Positions 28,131-36,975 of a stretch of DNA of 64,000 nucleotides are shown one piece after another; the stretch's first letter is position 1; each line of letters starts with the position of its first letter. Below the pieces are notes generated by a model. The model was not told the DNA's origin, did no database searches, and saw nothing but the letters and a program-made list of their open reading frames with translations. Location of the stretch: NCBI RefSeq assembly GCF_002607855.1, contig NZ_AWQQ01000042.1, positions 73,677 through 137,676 on the forward strand, in the 5' to 3' direction. A program made the translations under genes and the position numbers. The stretch comes from Desulforamulus profundi. Its GTDB lineage: Bacteria > Bacillota_B > Desulfotomaculia > Desulfotomaculales > Desulfotomaculaceae.

Positions 28131-28158
28131 AACCCCTTAAGAATTTAACAAGGGGGTT
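28131..28158 (+). promoter_or_regulatory. hairpin that can hide the next gene's ribosome binding site
   Basis: AACCCCTT (28131-28138) can pair with AAGGGG(G)TT (28150-28158), which contains the AGGGGG ribosome binding site of the gene at 28161. It may be a translational switch, or the T-tailed terminator of the upstream small gene. Confidence 0.35.
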
Positions 28159-28160
28159 TT

Positions 28161-28421
28161 ATGATGGAAAACAGTGTAGGCGGCGTGGTCATTGTTGTGG
28201 AGGATCGTGAGAAGCTGGCCCCAAAGGTCAATGGTATTCTTACGGAGTATGGGGATTTGATTGTGGGCCGGGTTGGTCTGCCTTACCGGGAAAAGAATAA
28301 ATACGTGATTACCATTGTGGTGGACGGTGACGTTGCGCTGGTCAATGAAATGGTCGGCAAACTGGACAGCCTGGGAGAGGTTCAGGTCAAGCTGGCCCTG
28401 AGCGGCGCTTGCAATCCATAA
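28161..28421 (+). CDS. TM1266-like iron-only hydrogenase system putative regulator
   Basis: 86 residues with an ACT/NikR-C-like fold predicted from the family pattern: VVIVVEDREKLAPKVNGILT, EYGDLIVGRVGLPYREKNKY, then VIVVDGD-type strands and LGEVQVKLALSG. The family takes its name from neighbourhood with [FeFe]-hydrogenase genes; none is present here. ATG 28161 follows AGGGGG. A terminator follows at 28434. Confidence 0.7.
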   Translation: MMENSVGGVVIVVEDREKLAPKVNGILTEYGDLIVGRVGLPYREKNKYVITIVVDGDVALVNEMVGKLDSLGEVQVKLALSGACNP

Positions 28422-28433
28422 AGTGAGCTTTTT

Positions 28434-28465
28434 AAGAGGTGTCTCCAAGGAAACACCTCTTTTTG
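28434..28465 (+). terminator. terminator after TM1266-like gene
   Basis: AAGAGGTGT (28434-28442) pairs with ACACCTCTT (28453-28461) followed by T. Confidence 0.85.
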
Positions 28466-28499
28466 TATCAGTATATCTTTACCAATGGGAGGGCTGAAG

Positions 28500-28775
28500 A
28501 TGGATTTACTAAAGGTGCTGGAGAGATTACGGGAAGAAAAACCTGAAGTGGCCGCAGCCATTGGCAACTTACGACAGGCCGTTTTGGCAAACGCCACGCT
28601 GGACGTGAAAACCGCCAACCTGGTGGCCATAGGAATAGCCGCGGCCATCCGCAATCAGGATGCTTTAACGGGGCATATCAAGCTGGCCAAAGAAGCGGGG
28701 GCCGCCAAAGATGAGGTGATTGGCGCCGTCCTGCTGGCCATTCCCCCCGGCTTGAATTCAAGGAGGGTCATTTAA
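28500..28775 (+). CDS. carboxymuconolactone decarboxylase (AhpD-like) family protein
   Basis: About 91 residues from ATG 28500 behind GGGAGGG. The CMD helix pair is visible as LDVKTANLVAIGIAAAIRN and TGHIKLAKEAGAAKDEVIGAVLLA. The usual CXXC redox pair of AhpD (Cys near GC..H) is absent: the matching place reads DALTGHI. So a thiol peroxidase role is doubtful and the function is open. The end (PPGLNSRRVI) may be altered by one missing C at the six-C run near 28743. Confidence 0.6.
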   Translation: MDLLKVLERLREEKPEVAAAIGNLRQAVLANATLDVKTANLVAIGIAAAIRNQDALTGHIKLAKEAGAAKDEVIGAVLLAIPPGLNSRRVI

Positions 28776-28803
28776 AAGCACCGTGTTTTGACGCGATGCT
28801 TTT
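28774..28803. terminator. terminator between CMD gene and Crp/Fnr gene
   Basis: AAAAGCA (28774-28780) with TGCTTTT (28797-28803) and an inner CGT/ACG pair. It is placed to serve both convergent genes. Confidence 0.6.
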
Positions 28804-28804
28804 G

Positions 28805-29497
28805 TTATCTCAATAAATCTTCCAGTTTTCCTTTGTCCAGGACCATGATTTGCTGCCGGTCCACGTCAATAGCGCCAGCCCGTTTAAAACTGTTTAACAT
28901 CCGGTTGATGGTTTCCCGGGAACTGCCGGTGAGGTTGGCCAGTTCCTGGTTGGTAAGGTTGAAGTTAATCAGGATGCCCCCGGGTTTTTTAATGCCATGT
29001 TCTTCGGCCATTTTAATCAGGGCAAAGGCCAGCCGGCGAGCGGTATCATGCAGGGCCAAATTCATCACCTTTTCCTGGGCGGTTCGCAGGCGCCGGGACA
29101 TGATGTGCAGCATTCCCAAAGCCATACTGGGGTTTTGACTGATCAGCCTTTCAATGTCCTGGTTGCGCAGCACCCCCACCACGCTGTCTTCCTGTACTTC
29201 AGCGGTGGCGGGGTAATCTCCGCCGTCGAAAAGAACCACTTCCGCAAAGACTTCACCGGGGTTCACAAAATGCAGGATGTGTTCCCGGCCGTCTTCCAAC
29301 CGCTTGGTCAGTTTAATTAAACCGGATTTTAAAATGTAGAGCGCTTCCCCGGGTTCGCCCTCCATAAAGATAAAACGTCCCTTTTGGTAACTGCGCTCCA
29401 GCAGCAGGTTGGAGATTTCCTGCAGTTGCTCTTCCGGCAAACCGTAAAAAAGCGGAATCCTCAGTAGATATTCCAAATTACTTCCCAATACCCACAC
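28805..29497 (-). CDS. Crp/Fnr family transcriptional regulator
   Basis: 230 residues: a cyclic-nucleotide-binding-like beta barrel (about 10-130; FIFMEGEPGEALYILKSG, HFVNPGEVFAE), a dimer helix, and an HTH (about 175-205) with LTNQELANLTGSSRETINRM, close to the Fnr/Crp recognition helix. No N-terminal Cys cluster, so not an Fe-S Fnr. Ligand unknown. It lies 3 nt after the methyltransferase on the minus strand if that gene's frame break is accepted, so the two probably form an operon. Confidence 0.85.
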   Translation of the reverse strand: MWVLGSNLEYLLRIPLFYGLPEEQLQEISNLLLERSYQKGRFIFMEGEPGEALYILKSGLIKLTKRLEDGREHILHFVNPGEVFAEVVLFDGGDYPATAEVQEDSVVGVLRNQDIERLISQNPSMALGMLHIMSRRLRTAQEKVMNLALHDTARRLAFALIKMAEEHGIKKPGGILINFNLTNQELANLTGSSRETINRMLNSFKRAGAIDVDRQQIMVLDKGKLEDLLR

Positions 29498-29500
29498 CCC

Positions 29501-30258
29501 CTACTGATTTAACTTGCAGGACCTCCTGCGGACGGTCTGGATGACCGTGGACTGGCTGTCCCAGCATGGGGCTTCCGGTTAAACCCACCGAAAATTTCTA
29601 TGTCATCAAAACCGGCGGCATGTAAAAAATTCTCCAACTCCGCCTTGGTTATGGGGCGCAGGGGAACCTGACCGCTGCCCAGACTGCGCTGGCTGCCGTC
29701 ACTGCCGTTTTTGATCAGGGTGGTTTTGAAGTCGATCAAGCCGTCGGGCCGGAAATCATACTGCCGGGTAAAAATGATTCCCGCCTGGTTATTCACAATA
29801 TCGGGCAGTTGAGTGATACTGCCTTTTAAAATGCGGTCGTAATTGATCGTCTGAAGAATCAGTGTGCCCCCGTGGTAAAGGCGTTCTTTCATTTGGGTAA
29901 GGGCGGTGACAATGTCTTTGTCCGTCAGCAGGTGGACCAGTGAATTGCCGATACAGATCACCGCATCAAATTTACCATCGATATCTTCCAGGTTTCTCAT
30001 GTCCCCGGTACGGAAGTCAACGGCCAGTCCTTCCCTGCGGGCCTTTTCCCGGGCCATTTTAATCATTTCCTGCTCGTAATCCACGCCCACCACACTAAGG
30101 CCCCACCTGGCAAACTCCAGAGCGTAATTACCCGAACCGCAGGCCAGGTCCAATACCCTGCTGGCCCCAAGGTCACCAAAGACCTGCCGGAAAAATTTCA
30201 GTTGTCCTTCTCCTGCCGGAAAAATGTCGTCATAATACTGGCTTAGTTCTTTATACAT
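29501..30258 (-). CDS. class I SAM-dependent methyltransferase (possible C-terminal frame break)
   Basis: Begins MYKELSQYYDDIFPAGE at ATG 30258 behind GAGG. SAM motifs: VLDLACGSGNYALEFA (motif I, about residues 37-52), VGVDYEQEMI (motif II) and DAVICIGNSLVHL (post-I). The end as read (NRKPHAGTASPRS) is unlike the family. One extra base at C-run 29575-29576 gives FNREAPCWDSQSTVIQTVRR and a stop at 29501, a more typical finish. Substrate unknown. Confidence 0.7.
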
Positions 30259-30340
30259 ACTGCACCTCAAAGATTTTTTTATATTTTACCCGGTAAATTT
30301 TTGTCTATGGTTGTTTTCATTGTAATGGAAGGAGAAAAAT

Positions 30341-30484
30341 ATGGCAATCATGGGGATAGGGGTGGTGACACAGAAAAATTGCTACCGCTGCCATCAAACC
30401 GTGCTCAGCACAACCAACGAAACACCATCGGGTAAAAGCCGCTATTGTTGGAATTGTCACCGCAATACACCACATTCACTTTAA
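30341..30484 (+). CDS. small zinc-ribbon-like protein, 47 residues
   Basis: ATG 30341 after GGAAGGAG. Two CXXC-type knuckles, NCYRCH and YCWNCH, about 28 residues apart, are consistent with one zinc ribbon. No family is recognised. It stands alone, divergent from the methyltransferase. Confidence 0.55.
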   Translation: MAIMGIGVVTQKNCYRCHQTVLSTTNETPSGKSRYCWNCHRNTPHSL

Positions 30485-30658
30485 AACAACTTTTTGAAAG
30501 GGGCAAAGACTGGCGGCAGGCCTCCCGGCAGGAAATGCGTTACTGGTCTGTCCCGGGTACATTTAACACGGGGATTTTTGTTTCACCCTGGGCTTTAAGC
30601 GCCTTGCTGACTGTCAACATGCTGGCCTGCACCGCCAGGCGAATGGGGGCTTTCCTGA

Positions 30659-30702
30659 AAAAAGAGCCCGGCGTTCCTGCCGTAACCTCCTGGCTCTTTC
30701 CT
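30659..30702 (+). terminator. long-loop hairpin before the LysM gene
   Basis: AAAGAGCC (about 30661-30668) pairs with GGCTCTTT (30691-30698) around a 22-nt loop. It is the only structure seen in 30485-30746, which otherwise holds no supported gene. Confidence 0.4.
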
Positions 30703-30746
30703 TCATAAGATGTCATAAGACTATTTGACGAAAGGAAGGGACAGAG

Positions 30747-31934
30747 ATGGCCGTATATATTGTTCAACCAGGGGATACCCTTTCCAGAATTGCCCGGTGC
30801 TTTAATACGACGGTTGCGGAACTCCAACGATTAAATCCTCAAATCGCAAATATTAATGAAATCTTTGTGGGACAGCAGATCACGGTACCGGATACAGTGA
30901 CCCCTACTACCACTCCCACTCCCGCCGGCCAGGAAGAACTCATCCGGCGGTACAGATCCATCATTGATGCTGTACTGAGAAATCAAGGGCTGACCGGTGC
31001 ACCATTTTCAGTGCGGTTGGTTGGCGGCTTGTTATATATTCTGGTGTTAAACAGTAGTACTTACCGTTTGGGTGAACCGGTGCAAATCAGGTTGTTCAAA
31101 GTCAATGTAACAAACCGGCCCATTGTGTTGAGGTACACCACAGGTCAGCGGTTTGAACTGGTTGTGCGCAGGGCTGCTGACAATGTGGAGATATGGCGCT
31201 ATTCCCGGGGCAGGTTCTTTACCCAGGTAACCGCCACCATTACCATTCGTCCGAATCAATTTGCCATTTACGGTTTCACCTGGGATCAAATCAACAACCT
31301 GGGTAACCAGGTCAGTCCCGGAAACTTTATCCTGGAAGCTTTTAACGTAGCGCAGGGATTTAGAGACGTACCCATTCGTATTGGATTTAGAATTGAAAGG
31401 GGCGTTATTCCTACTCCTACTCCCACTGTACCGCCCGTTGAGTGCACCGGCGAAAACCTGCTACGGAACCCCAATTTTGAAAGCTGGACCAGCGCCACCC
31501 AGCCGCGGGATTGGGTCGCCACCAATGTACGCCGCTCCACCGTTGCTTTCACCGGTAGATTTGCGGTGGAAATGGGGAACATTCCGGATGAACCGGCCAC
31601 CCTGTCCCAGACATTCCCCATCGCTCCGGGCAGCAATAACCGGGTCAGCTTCCGGGTTGCCGAGGACGTGGAGGGTTCCAGGATGGGCAACTTCACCTTC
31701 GGCGTCCAGGTCTTCTTCCGCAACCGGGCCGGCACAGTAGTAGGAGTGGCGCCCCAGGGACCCTTCTCGCCGGCCCTGATCGAAGATGAAGTTTACGAAC
31801 TGTTTACCTTCACCACCGGTCGGGTGCCCGCAACAGCGGTGACCGCTGAGCTGCGCTTTACCTTTACCCCTCGTACCACAAACCGCAGCCGCATTCGCAT
31901 AGACAGCGCCGAATTCCGCTGCCTGAGTCTGTAA
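30747..31934 (+). CDS. LysM-BsuPI-jelly-roll protein, probable spore surface protein
   Basis: 395 residues without a signal peptide. LysM domain at about 2-47 (YIVQPGDTLSRIARCFNTTV, FVGQQITVP). A Thr/Pro linker TVTPTTTPTPAG precedes a BsuPI-type beta domain (about 100-210; YTTGQRFELVVRRAADNVEI, VSPGNFILEAFN). A second linker VIPTPTPTVPP leads to a carbohydrate-binding-like beta sandwich (about 235-395) opening ENLLRNPNFESWTSATQPRD. LysM without secretion signal is common in proteins deposited on spore coats from the mother cell; that location is inferred. ATG 30747 after GGAAGGGA. Confidence 0.75.
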   Translation: MAVYIVQPGDTLSRIARCFNTTVAELQRLNPQIANINEIFVGQQITVPDTVTPTTTPTPAGQEELIRRYRSIIDAVLRNQGLTGAPFSVRLVGGLLYILVLNSSTYRLGEPVQIRLFKVNVTNRPIVLRYTTGQRFELVVRRAADNVEIWRYSRGRFFTQVTATITIRPNQFAIYGFTWDQINNLGNQVSPGNFILEAFNVAQGFRDVPIRIGFRIERGVIPTPTPTVPPVECTGENLLRNPNFESWTSATQPRDWVATNVRRSTVAFTGRFAVEMGNIPDEPATLSQTFPIAPGSNNRVSFRVAEDVEGSRMGNFTFGVQVFFRNRAGTVVGVAPQGPFSPALIEDEVYELFTFTTGRVPATAVTAELRFTFTPRTTNRSRIRIDSAEFRCLSL

Positions 31935-31938
31935 GAAA

Positions 31939-31972
31939 AATCCCCAGGGGTGTTAAAAACCCCCTGGGGATT
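31939..31972. terminator. bidirectional terminator after LysM gene
   Basis: AATCCCCAGGGG (31939-31950) pairs perfectly with CCCCTGGGGATT (31961-31972). It also closes the convergent FmdB-type gene. Confidence 0.85.
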
Positions 31973-32195
31973 AATGTTTACAGGCACTGCAATTGCTGGA
32001 AGTGCAGCCTTTGCAGCTGTCTCCCCGGCTACCGGCCAGCGCACCGGGATTATTGAGGATAAAACCGGACATCACCCTGCCGGGGCCGGGGGCCTGGCAG
32101 GCGGGGCAGGTCAGGTTTTGGCCTTCTTCCCCCATGTCACAGAGTTTTTGAAATTTGTGATCGCACTTGCCGCAGCGGAATTCATAGATAGGCAT
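31971..32195 (-). CDS. FmdB-type zinc ribbon protein
   Basis: 74 residues from ATG 32195 behind GGAGGT. The start MPIYEFRCGKCDHKFQKLC is the FmdB/CxxC_CxxC_SSSS signature; a second CPAC completes the zinc site. A Cys-rich tail CKGCTSSNCSACKH is common in this family. FmdB-like proteins are thought to be small regulators; no target is evident here. Confidence 0.85.
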   Translation of the reverse strand: MPIYEFRCGKCDHKFQKLCDMGEEGQNLTCPACQAPGPGRVMSGFILNNPGALAGSRGDSCKGCTSSNCSACKH

Positions 32196-32450
32196 GATCA
32201 TGGCACCTCCATTCTCGAAAGTATGACCACAATTCTTAGTTAAAACCACCTTTTGAGAATTGTCAAGGCCCCCTGTTACTTCGAGGAAGACAATCCGGTT
32301 ATATTAGTAATAAAGGGGAAGTGCAAGGCAAAGGACGAGCTGCTGCAAGGTCGAATCATACGAATTATAAAGAATTTTGTAAGAAAATAAAGGTTTTCAT
32401 CATATTTGCAAGAAATAGTTAGTACAGTAATAGAGCGGGGAGGTTTTTTT
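32196..32450 (+). other. intergenic region before the beta-CASP gene
   Basis: 255 nt between divergent genes. It should carry both promoters, but I see no strong -35/-10 pair or hairpin that I would defend. Confidence 0.3.
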
Positions 32451-34028
32451 ATGTACATTCAGTTTTTAGGAGCTGCCCAAACCGTTACCGGTTCTTGCTT
32501 TTTAGTGGATACAGGATCTACCCGCCTGCTGGTGGACTGCGGGTTATTCCAGGGGTCTAAAGAAATTAAAGAGCGCAACTACCGCAACTTTCCCATTGCC
32601 CCGTCCAGTGTGGATTATGTCCTGTTAACCCATGCTCATATTGACCACAGCGGACTGCTGCCCAAGTTTATCAAGCACGGTTTTAAGGGCCGGGTCATTG
32701 CCACTTCCGCCACGGTGGATTTGTGTGAAATACTGCTGCCGGATTGCGGGCACATTCAAGAGATGGAAGTTGAAAGGAAGAACCGTAAATACCGCCGTCA
32801 GGGGCGTAAGCTGATTGAACCCATTTATACCGCGGATGACGGCGCCGATGCATTGAAGTATTTTGAACGGGCAAATTACAACGAGATGATCCCCGTCAGT
32901 CCCGATGTAAAAATCTGTTTTCGGGATGCCGGGCATATTTTAGGGTCCTCCATCATTGAAATGTGGGTCCGGGAAAACGGCAAAGAGACCAAGCTGGTCT
33001 TCTCCGGGGATATCGGCAACAGTGACCAGCCCTTCATCAAAGACCCGACCTTTATTGCCGAAGCGGATTATGTCATTATGGAATCCACCTACGGCAACCG
33101 CCTGCACCGGAATGTGCAAGACAAACTGGAACTGCTGCGGCAGGCCATCGTGGATACCTACCACAAAGGTGGTAAATTAATTATCCCGTCCTTTGCCGCA
33201 GGTCGTACCCAGGATATCCTTTACAGCATCAACTTGTTAAGAATGCAAAAGGCCATTCCGGAACTGCCGGTCTATATCGACAGCCCAATGGCCATCAAAG
33301 CCACCGAGATTTTCCATAAAAACTGTGATATCTGTAACATGGAGACCCAGGAACTGATCTCCAGAGGGTTAAGCCCCCTGGAGATGTCCAATATCAGGAC
33401 CACGTTGACCATGGAGGAATCCCGGGAGTTAAACTTTATGAACGGCAGGGCCATCATTATTTCCGCCAGCGGCATGTGCGATGCCGGCCGGATTAAACAC
33501 CACCTGCGCCACAACCTCTGGCGCCCGGAAAGCACCGTTTTGTTTGTGGGCTACCAGGCCGAAGGAACTCTGGGACGGCGGATTCTCTCGGGCGAAAAAA
33601 CCGTACGCATTCACGGGGAGGAAGTGGTGGTAAAGGCGGAAATCCGCAATATCGACGGGTACTCCGCCCATGCTGACCAGGACGCCCTGTTGAATTGGAT
33701 TAAGCAATTTTCCAGCAGCTTAAAGCAGGTGTTTATTGTACACGGGGAAACAAAGGCAGCCGCAAACTTTGAGAGCTTGCTGAAAGCGGAGGGTATTAAC
33801 GCCTGTGTGCCCCACTGGCTGGAGAAGATCCAGTTGACTTCTCCTGTTCAACAGCGGGTACCGCAGATTTTTGTGGACACCTGGCAGAGTATTACGGAAA
33901 AAATGCAGCGAGTCATGCAGGGTGATCTGTCCCCCGCCAAATACTCCGTACTGCTTCGCCAACTGGCCGAACTGGAGGCTCAAATGAATGAAGCCATCCA
34001 GGAGGAGGTCCAATCCAAGTTAGCCTAA
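32451..34028 (+). CDS. MBL-fold beta-CASP ribonuclease-like protein
   Basis: 525 residues from ATG 32451 behind GGGGAGG. Starts MYIQFLGAAQTVTGSCFLVD. Metal motif THAHIDHSG (about residues 58-66), further ligands DAGHILGSS and SGDIGN, the beta-CASP cap with YIDSPMAIKATEIF and SASGMCDAGRIKHHL, and C-terminal DGYSAHADQ and VHGE. This matches bacterial homologues of CPSF73/YSH1 (RNA-processing exonucleases). An extra tail of about 70 residues follows the usual domain. The substrate is presumably RNA; the native role is unknown. Confidence 0.85.
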   Translation: MYIQFLGAAQTVTGSCFLVDTGSTRLLVDCGLFQGSKEIKERNYRNFPIAPSSVDYVLLTHAHIDHSGLLPKFIKHGFKGRVIATSATVDLCEILLPDCGHIQEMEVERKNRKYRRQGRKLIEPIYTADDGADALKYFERANYNEMIPVSPDVKICFRDAGHILGSSIIEMWVRENGKETKLVFSGDIGNSDQPFIKDPTFIAEADYVIMESTYGNRLHRNVQDKLELLRQAIVDTYHKGGKLIIPSFAAGRTQDILYSINLLRMQKAIPELPVYIDSPMAIKATEIFHKNCDICNMETQELISRGLSPLEMSNIRTTLTMEESRELNFMNGRAIIISASGMCDAGRIKHHLRHNLWRPESTVLFVGYQAEGTLGRRILSGEKTVRIHGEEVVVKAEIRNIDGYSAHADQDALLNWIKQFSSSLKQVFIVHGETKAAANFESLLKAEGINACVPHWLEKIQLTSPVQQRVPQIFVDTWQSITEKMQRVMQGDLSPAKYSVLLRQLAELEAQMNEAIQEEVQSKLA

Positions 34029-34041
34029 ACGGAGGTGCCGG

Positions 34042-34862
34042 ATGCAGGGGATTCGCATTGAACAAAAGGGAGACTTTCAGTATATTCAATTTGATTCCTT
34101 TGCCGAAAGCGGCAGCATAACCCACGGTTTTACCACCCGCAGGGGCGGCGTCAGCTCCTTCCCTTACCATACCCTGAACATGGCCCTGCACGTGGGGGAT
34201 CACCCGGATCACGTCCGGGCCAACCGGGCGGTGGCCTGTGCGGCCCTTGACATCAACCCGGCGGACCTGGTGGCTGCTATGCAGGTGCATGGCAGCAGGG
34301 TGGAGGTGGTGGGTCCGGAACACCGGGGCCGGGGTGCCCTGGACTATGACACCGCGATCCCGGACACCGATGCCTGATTACCGATAGGCCCGGCCTACCG
34401 CTTTCCAGTTATTATGCGGACTGTGTCCCCATCCTCCTTTACGACCCGGTCAAGACCTGCATCGGCTTGGCCCATGCGGGCTGGCGGGGCACTGTCCGGC
34501 GCATCGCCGGTGAAACCGTTGCCAGGATGATGGAAGCCTATGGCTGTCACCCCGGAAACATCCTGGCAGGCATTGGTCCGTCCATCGGCCCCTGCTGCTA
34601 CCAGGTGGATATGCCGGTACAGCAGGCTTTGGCCAAAGGCTTTCCTGACTGGCAGGAACTGCTAAAGCCTGCGGGACCCGACCGCTGGCTGCTGGATTTA
34701 TGGGAAACCAACCGGAAAGTTTTGCTGGATGCAGGGATTAAACCGGAACATATCACCGCAGCACGTTTGTGTACGGCCTGCCGAACCGACTTGTTTTTTT
34801 CCTACCGGGTGGAACAAGGAAAAACCGGACGCATGGCATCTTTAATTATGATAAAGGAATGA
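34042..34862 (+). CDS. pgeF: peptidoglycan editing factor PgeF / laccase-domain protein (one frame break)
   Basis: YlmD/YfiH family copper or zinc enzyme, reported as purine nucleoside phosphorylase-like or acting on mis-made UDP-MurNAc-peptides. Motifs: ITHGFTTRRGGVS, NMALHVGD, MQVHGS, and after the break YYADCVPILLYDP and AHAGWRGTV with the metal Cys and His. One C is missing at 34373-34374 (DALITDRPG). Joined length is 273 residues, normal. In many Firmicutes ylmD precedes ylmE-sepF; here a pho cluster separates them. Confidence 0.88.
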
Positions 34863-34885
34863 GCACAAAACAGGGGGTGCACGCC

Positions 34886-35584
34886 TTGCCCAAGATTTTG
34901 ATCGTCGATGATGAACAACCCATTCGTGAGCTGGTCAAGTTCAACCTGGAAAGGGAGGGTTTCCAGGTCCTACAGGCCGGGGACGGAAATACCGCCATGG
35001 AAATCGCCAAAAGTGAAAACCCTGATTTGATTGTTTTGGATATTATGCTGCCGGAACAGGACGGGTTAACGGTTTGCCGCAACCTGCACCAGAGCCCGGG
35101 TACCCGTTCCATCCCCATCATTATGCTCAGTGCCCGTACAGAAGAATTGGACAAGGTGCTGGGACTGGAGATGGGGGCGGACGACTATATTACCAAGCCC
35201 TTCAGCCCCCGGGAATTGGTGGCCAGGATAAAGGCCCGCCTGCGCCGCCAGACGGCGGAGGCGCAGGTCAGCGAGCAGCCCGGCAGAATTACGGTGGGTA
35301 AACTGGTCATTGATCAGGACCGCTTTATTGTATCTTATAACGGGGTCAAGCAGGACCTTACCCCGAAGGAGTTTGAGTTATTGCGTTACCTGGCCCGCAA
35401 TCCCGGCAAGGTTTTTACCCGGGACTTTTTACTGGAGCAAATTTGGGGCTATGATTTTGCCGGCGATTCCAGGACGGTGGATGTACACATTCGCCATATC
35501 CGCCAGAAGTTGGAGCAAATTCCCGATGCCCCGCAATTTATTGAGACGGTACGGGGGGTAGGCTACCGCTTTAAGGAGGTCTAG
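34886..35584 (+). CDS. phoP: PhoP/PhoB-type response regulator
   Basis: OmpR-family regulator. TTG 34886 with AGGGGG 8 nt upstream gives the normal start PKILIVDDEQPIRELVKF; ATG 34859 overlapping the pgeF stop is the alternative. The receiver phospho-Asp is in DLIVLDIMLPEQDG (about residue 52), with Lys in YITKPFSPREL. The winged helix ends VDVHIRHIRQKLE and VRGVGYRFKEV. It controls phosphate-starvation genes with the kinase that follows; a matching box lies before pstB. Confidence 0.88.
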   Translation: MPKILIVDDEQPIRELVKFNLEREGFQVLQAGDGNTAMEIAKSENPDLIVLDIMLPEQDGLTVCRNLHQSPGTRSIPIIMLSARTEELDKVLGLEMGADDYITKPFSPRELVARIKARLRRQTAEAQVSEQPGRITVGKLVIDQDRFIVSYNGVKQDLTPKEFELLRYLARNPGKVFTRDFLLEQIWGYDFAGDSRTVDVHIRHIRQKLEQIPDAPQFIETVRGVGYRFKEV

Positions 35585-35591
35585 GCGTAAG

Positions 35592-36953
35592 GTGCTAAAA
35601 GGGATTCGGCGGCGGACCATTGGCAGCTATGCTTTTCTTTTTTTAGTTTTTATTGCGTTATCGTTCTTAAAATCCCTGGGAATTGTAGACATGCTGACGG
35701 TACTGCTGGGGTCCTTCTGGGCAACGGTGGTCATGGCCTGGCTCACCAACCGGCGGTTGATCACCCCGGTGGAACAAATTACCCTGGTGGCCCAGGAAAT
35801 GGCCGGGGGCATCCTGGATACCGAAATCCGGGTCAAGGGGGAAGAAGAGCTGGATGACCTGGCCTGGAGCATCAACTATATGGCCCGGGAACTGCGAAAG
35901 AACTTATTCGTCATTACGGAAGAACGAAACCGCGCCCGCGCCATTTTAAACAGCATGGCGGACGGGGTGATTGCCCTGGACAAGTACGGCCGGGTGATTC
36001 TAATAAACCCGGTGGTGGAAGGCATTTTTAAAATTAAAGAGGAAGAATGGGCCGGTAATCAATTAATTAAGGTCATCCGCAACCACGAACTGGAGGAACA
36101 TTTTATCCGGGCTCTGAACAGCATGCAGCCGGTGTTAAACAACGAACTGCAGGTGCTTACCCCCGAACCCCGGCTCTTCCGGGTTCATATTTCCCCGTTA
36201 AAAGGAAGCCATGAGGAAAGAATGGGCGTGGTTGGTTTGCTGACGGATGTTACCGAGCGGCGTAAACTGGAAAGAATGCGCTCGGAATTTGTGGCCAACG
36301 TTTCTCATGAACTGCGGACTCCCCTCACATCCATCAATGGATTTGTGGAGACTCTGCTGGACGGGGCCATCGAAGATCCCACCCTTGCCAAAAACTTTTT
36401 AGAAATTATTAATGCAGAGGGCAAGCGTCTGGCCAACTTAATTGACGACCTGCTGAAGCTGTCCCGCCTGGAGGACCGGCGCACCAAACTCAATAAGCAG
36501 CCGGTTGATTTGGCTGAGGTCATCAACAATACCGTCAAAATGTTTGAGGCCCGGGCGACGGACAAGAACATCGAACTGACCACAGCGCTTCCCCAGGAGA
36601 TGCTCCCGGTACCGGGGGACCAGGGGTTTCTGTCCCAGGTGCTGGTAAACCTGGTGGACAATGCGATTAAATATACGCTGCCCGGGGGCAAAGTTGGGAT
36701 TGAGGTAACCTACAGCCAGGAAGAAGTAACTGTGGCTGTCTCAGATACCGGCATTGGCATTCCGCCCGAGAGTTTGCCCCGGGTGTTTGAGCGATTTTAC
36801 AGGGTGGACAAAGCCAGGAGCAGGGACATGGGCGGCACCGGGCTGGGGCTGTCCATCTCCAAACATATCATTGAGGCCCACGGCGGCAAGATCCGGGCAG
36901 AAAGTGACCAGGAAGGAAGCACATTCAGCTTTACCCTGCCGTTGCATGACTAA
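35592..36953 (+). CDS. phoR: PhoR-type sensor histidine kinase without periplasmic domain
   Basis: 453 residues, GTG 35592. Two membrane helices (about 11-27 and 33-50) are joined by only about five residues, so there is no extracytoplasmic sensor. Then HAMP (about 50-105), PAS (about 110-215; ARAILNSMADGVIALDKYGR), HisKA with FVANVSHELRTPLTSINGFV (phospho-His about 238), and HATPase N, G1, G2 boxes NLVDNAIKYT, DTGIGIPPE and GTGLGLSI. Cytoplasmic PAS input or contact with PhoU/PstB would then set activity; that is inference. Confidence 0.88.
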   Translation: MLKGIRRRTIGSYAFLFLVFIALSFLKSLGIVDMLTVLLGSFWATVVMAWLTNRRLITPVEQITLVAQEMAGGILDTEIRVKGEEELDDLAWSINYMARELRKNLFVITEERNRARAILNSMADGVIALDKYGRVILINPVVEGIFKIKEEEWAGNQLIKVIRNHELEEHFIRALNSMQPVLNNELQVLTPEPRLFRVHISPLKGSHEERMGVVGLLTDVTERRKLERMRSEFVANVSHELRTPLTSINGFVETLLDGAIEDPTLAKNFLEIINAEGKRLANLIDDLLKLSRLEDRRTKLNKQPVDLAEVINNTVKMFEARATDKNIELTTALPQEMLPVPGDQGFLSQVLVNLVDNAIKYTLPGGKVGIEVTYSQEEVTVAVSDTGIGIPPESLPRVFERFYRVDKARSRDMGGTGLGLSISKHIIEAHGGKIRAESDQEGSTFSFTLPLHD

Positions 36954-36975
36954 TGGTTCAACAATATTTAATTTA

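Noticed and set aside
30445..30708. 87-codon open frame overlapping the small zinc-ribbon gene
   Set aside because: It overlaps a better-supported gene, lacks a ribosome binding site and runs through a terminator-like hairpin.
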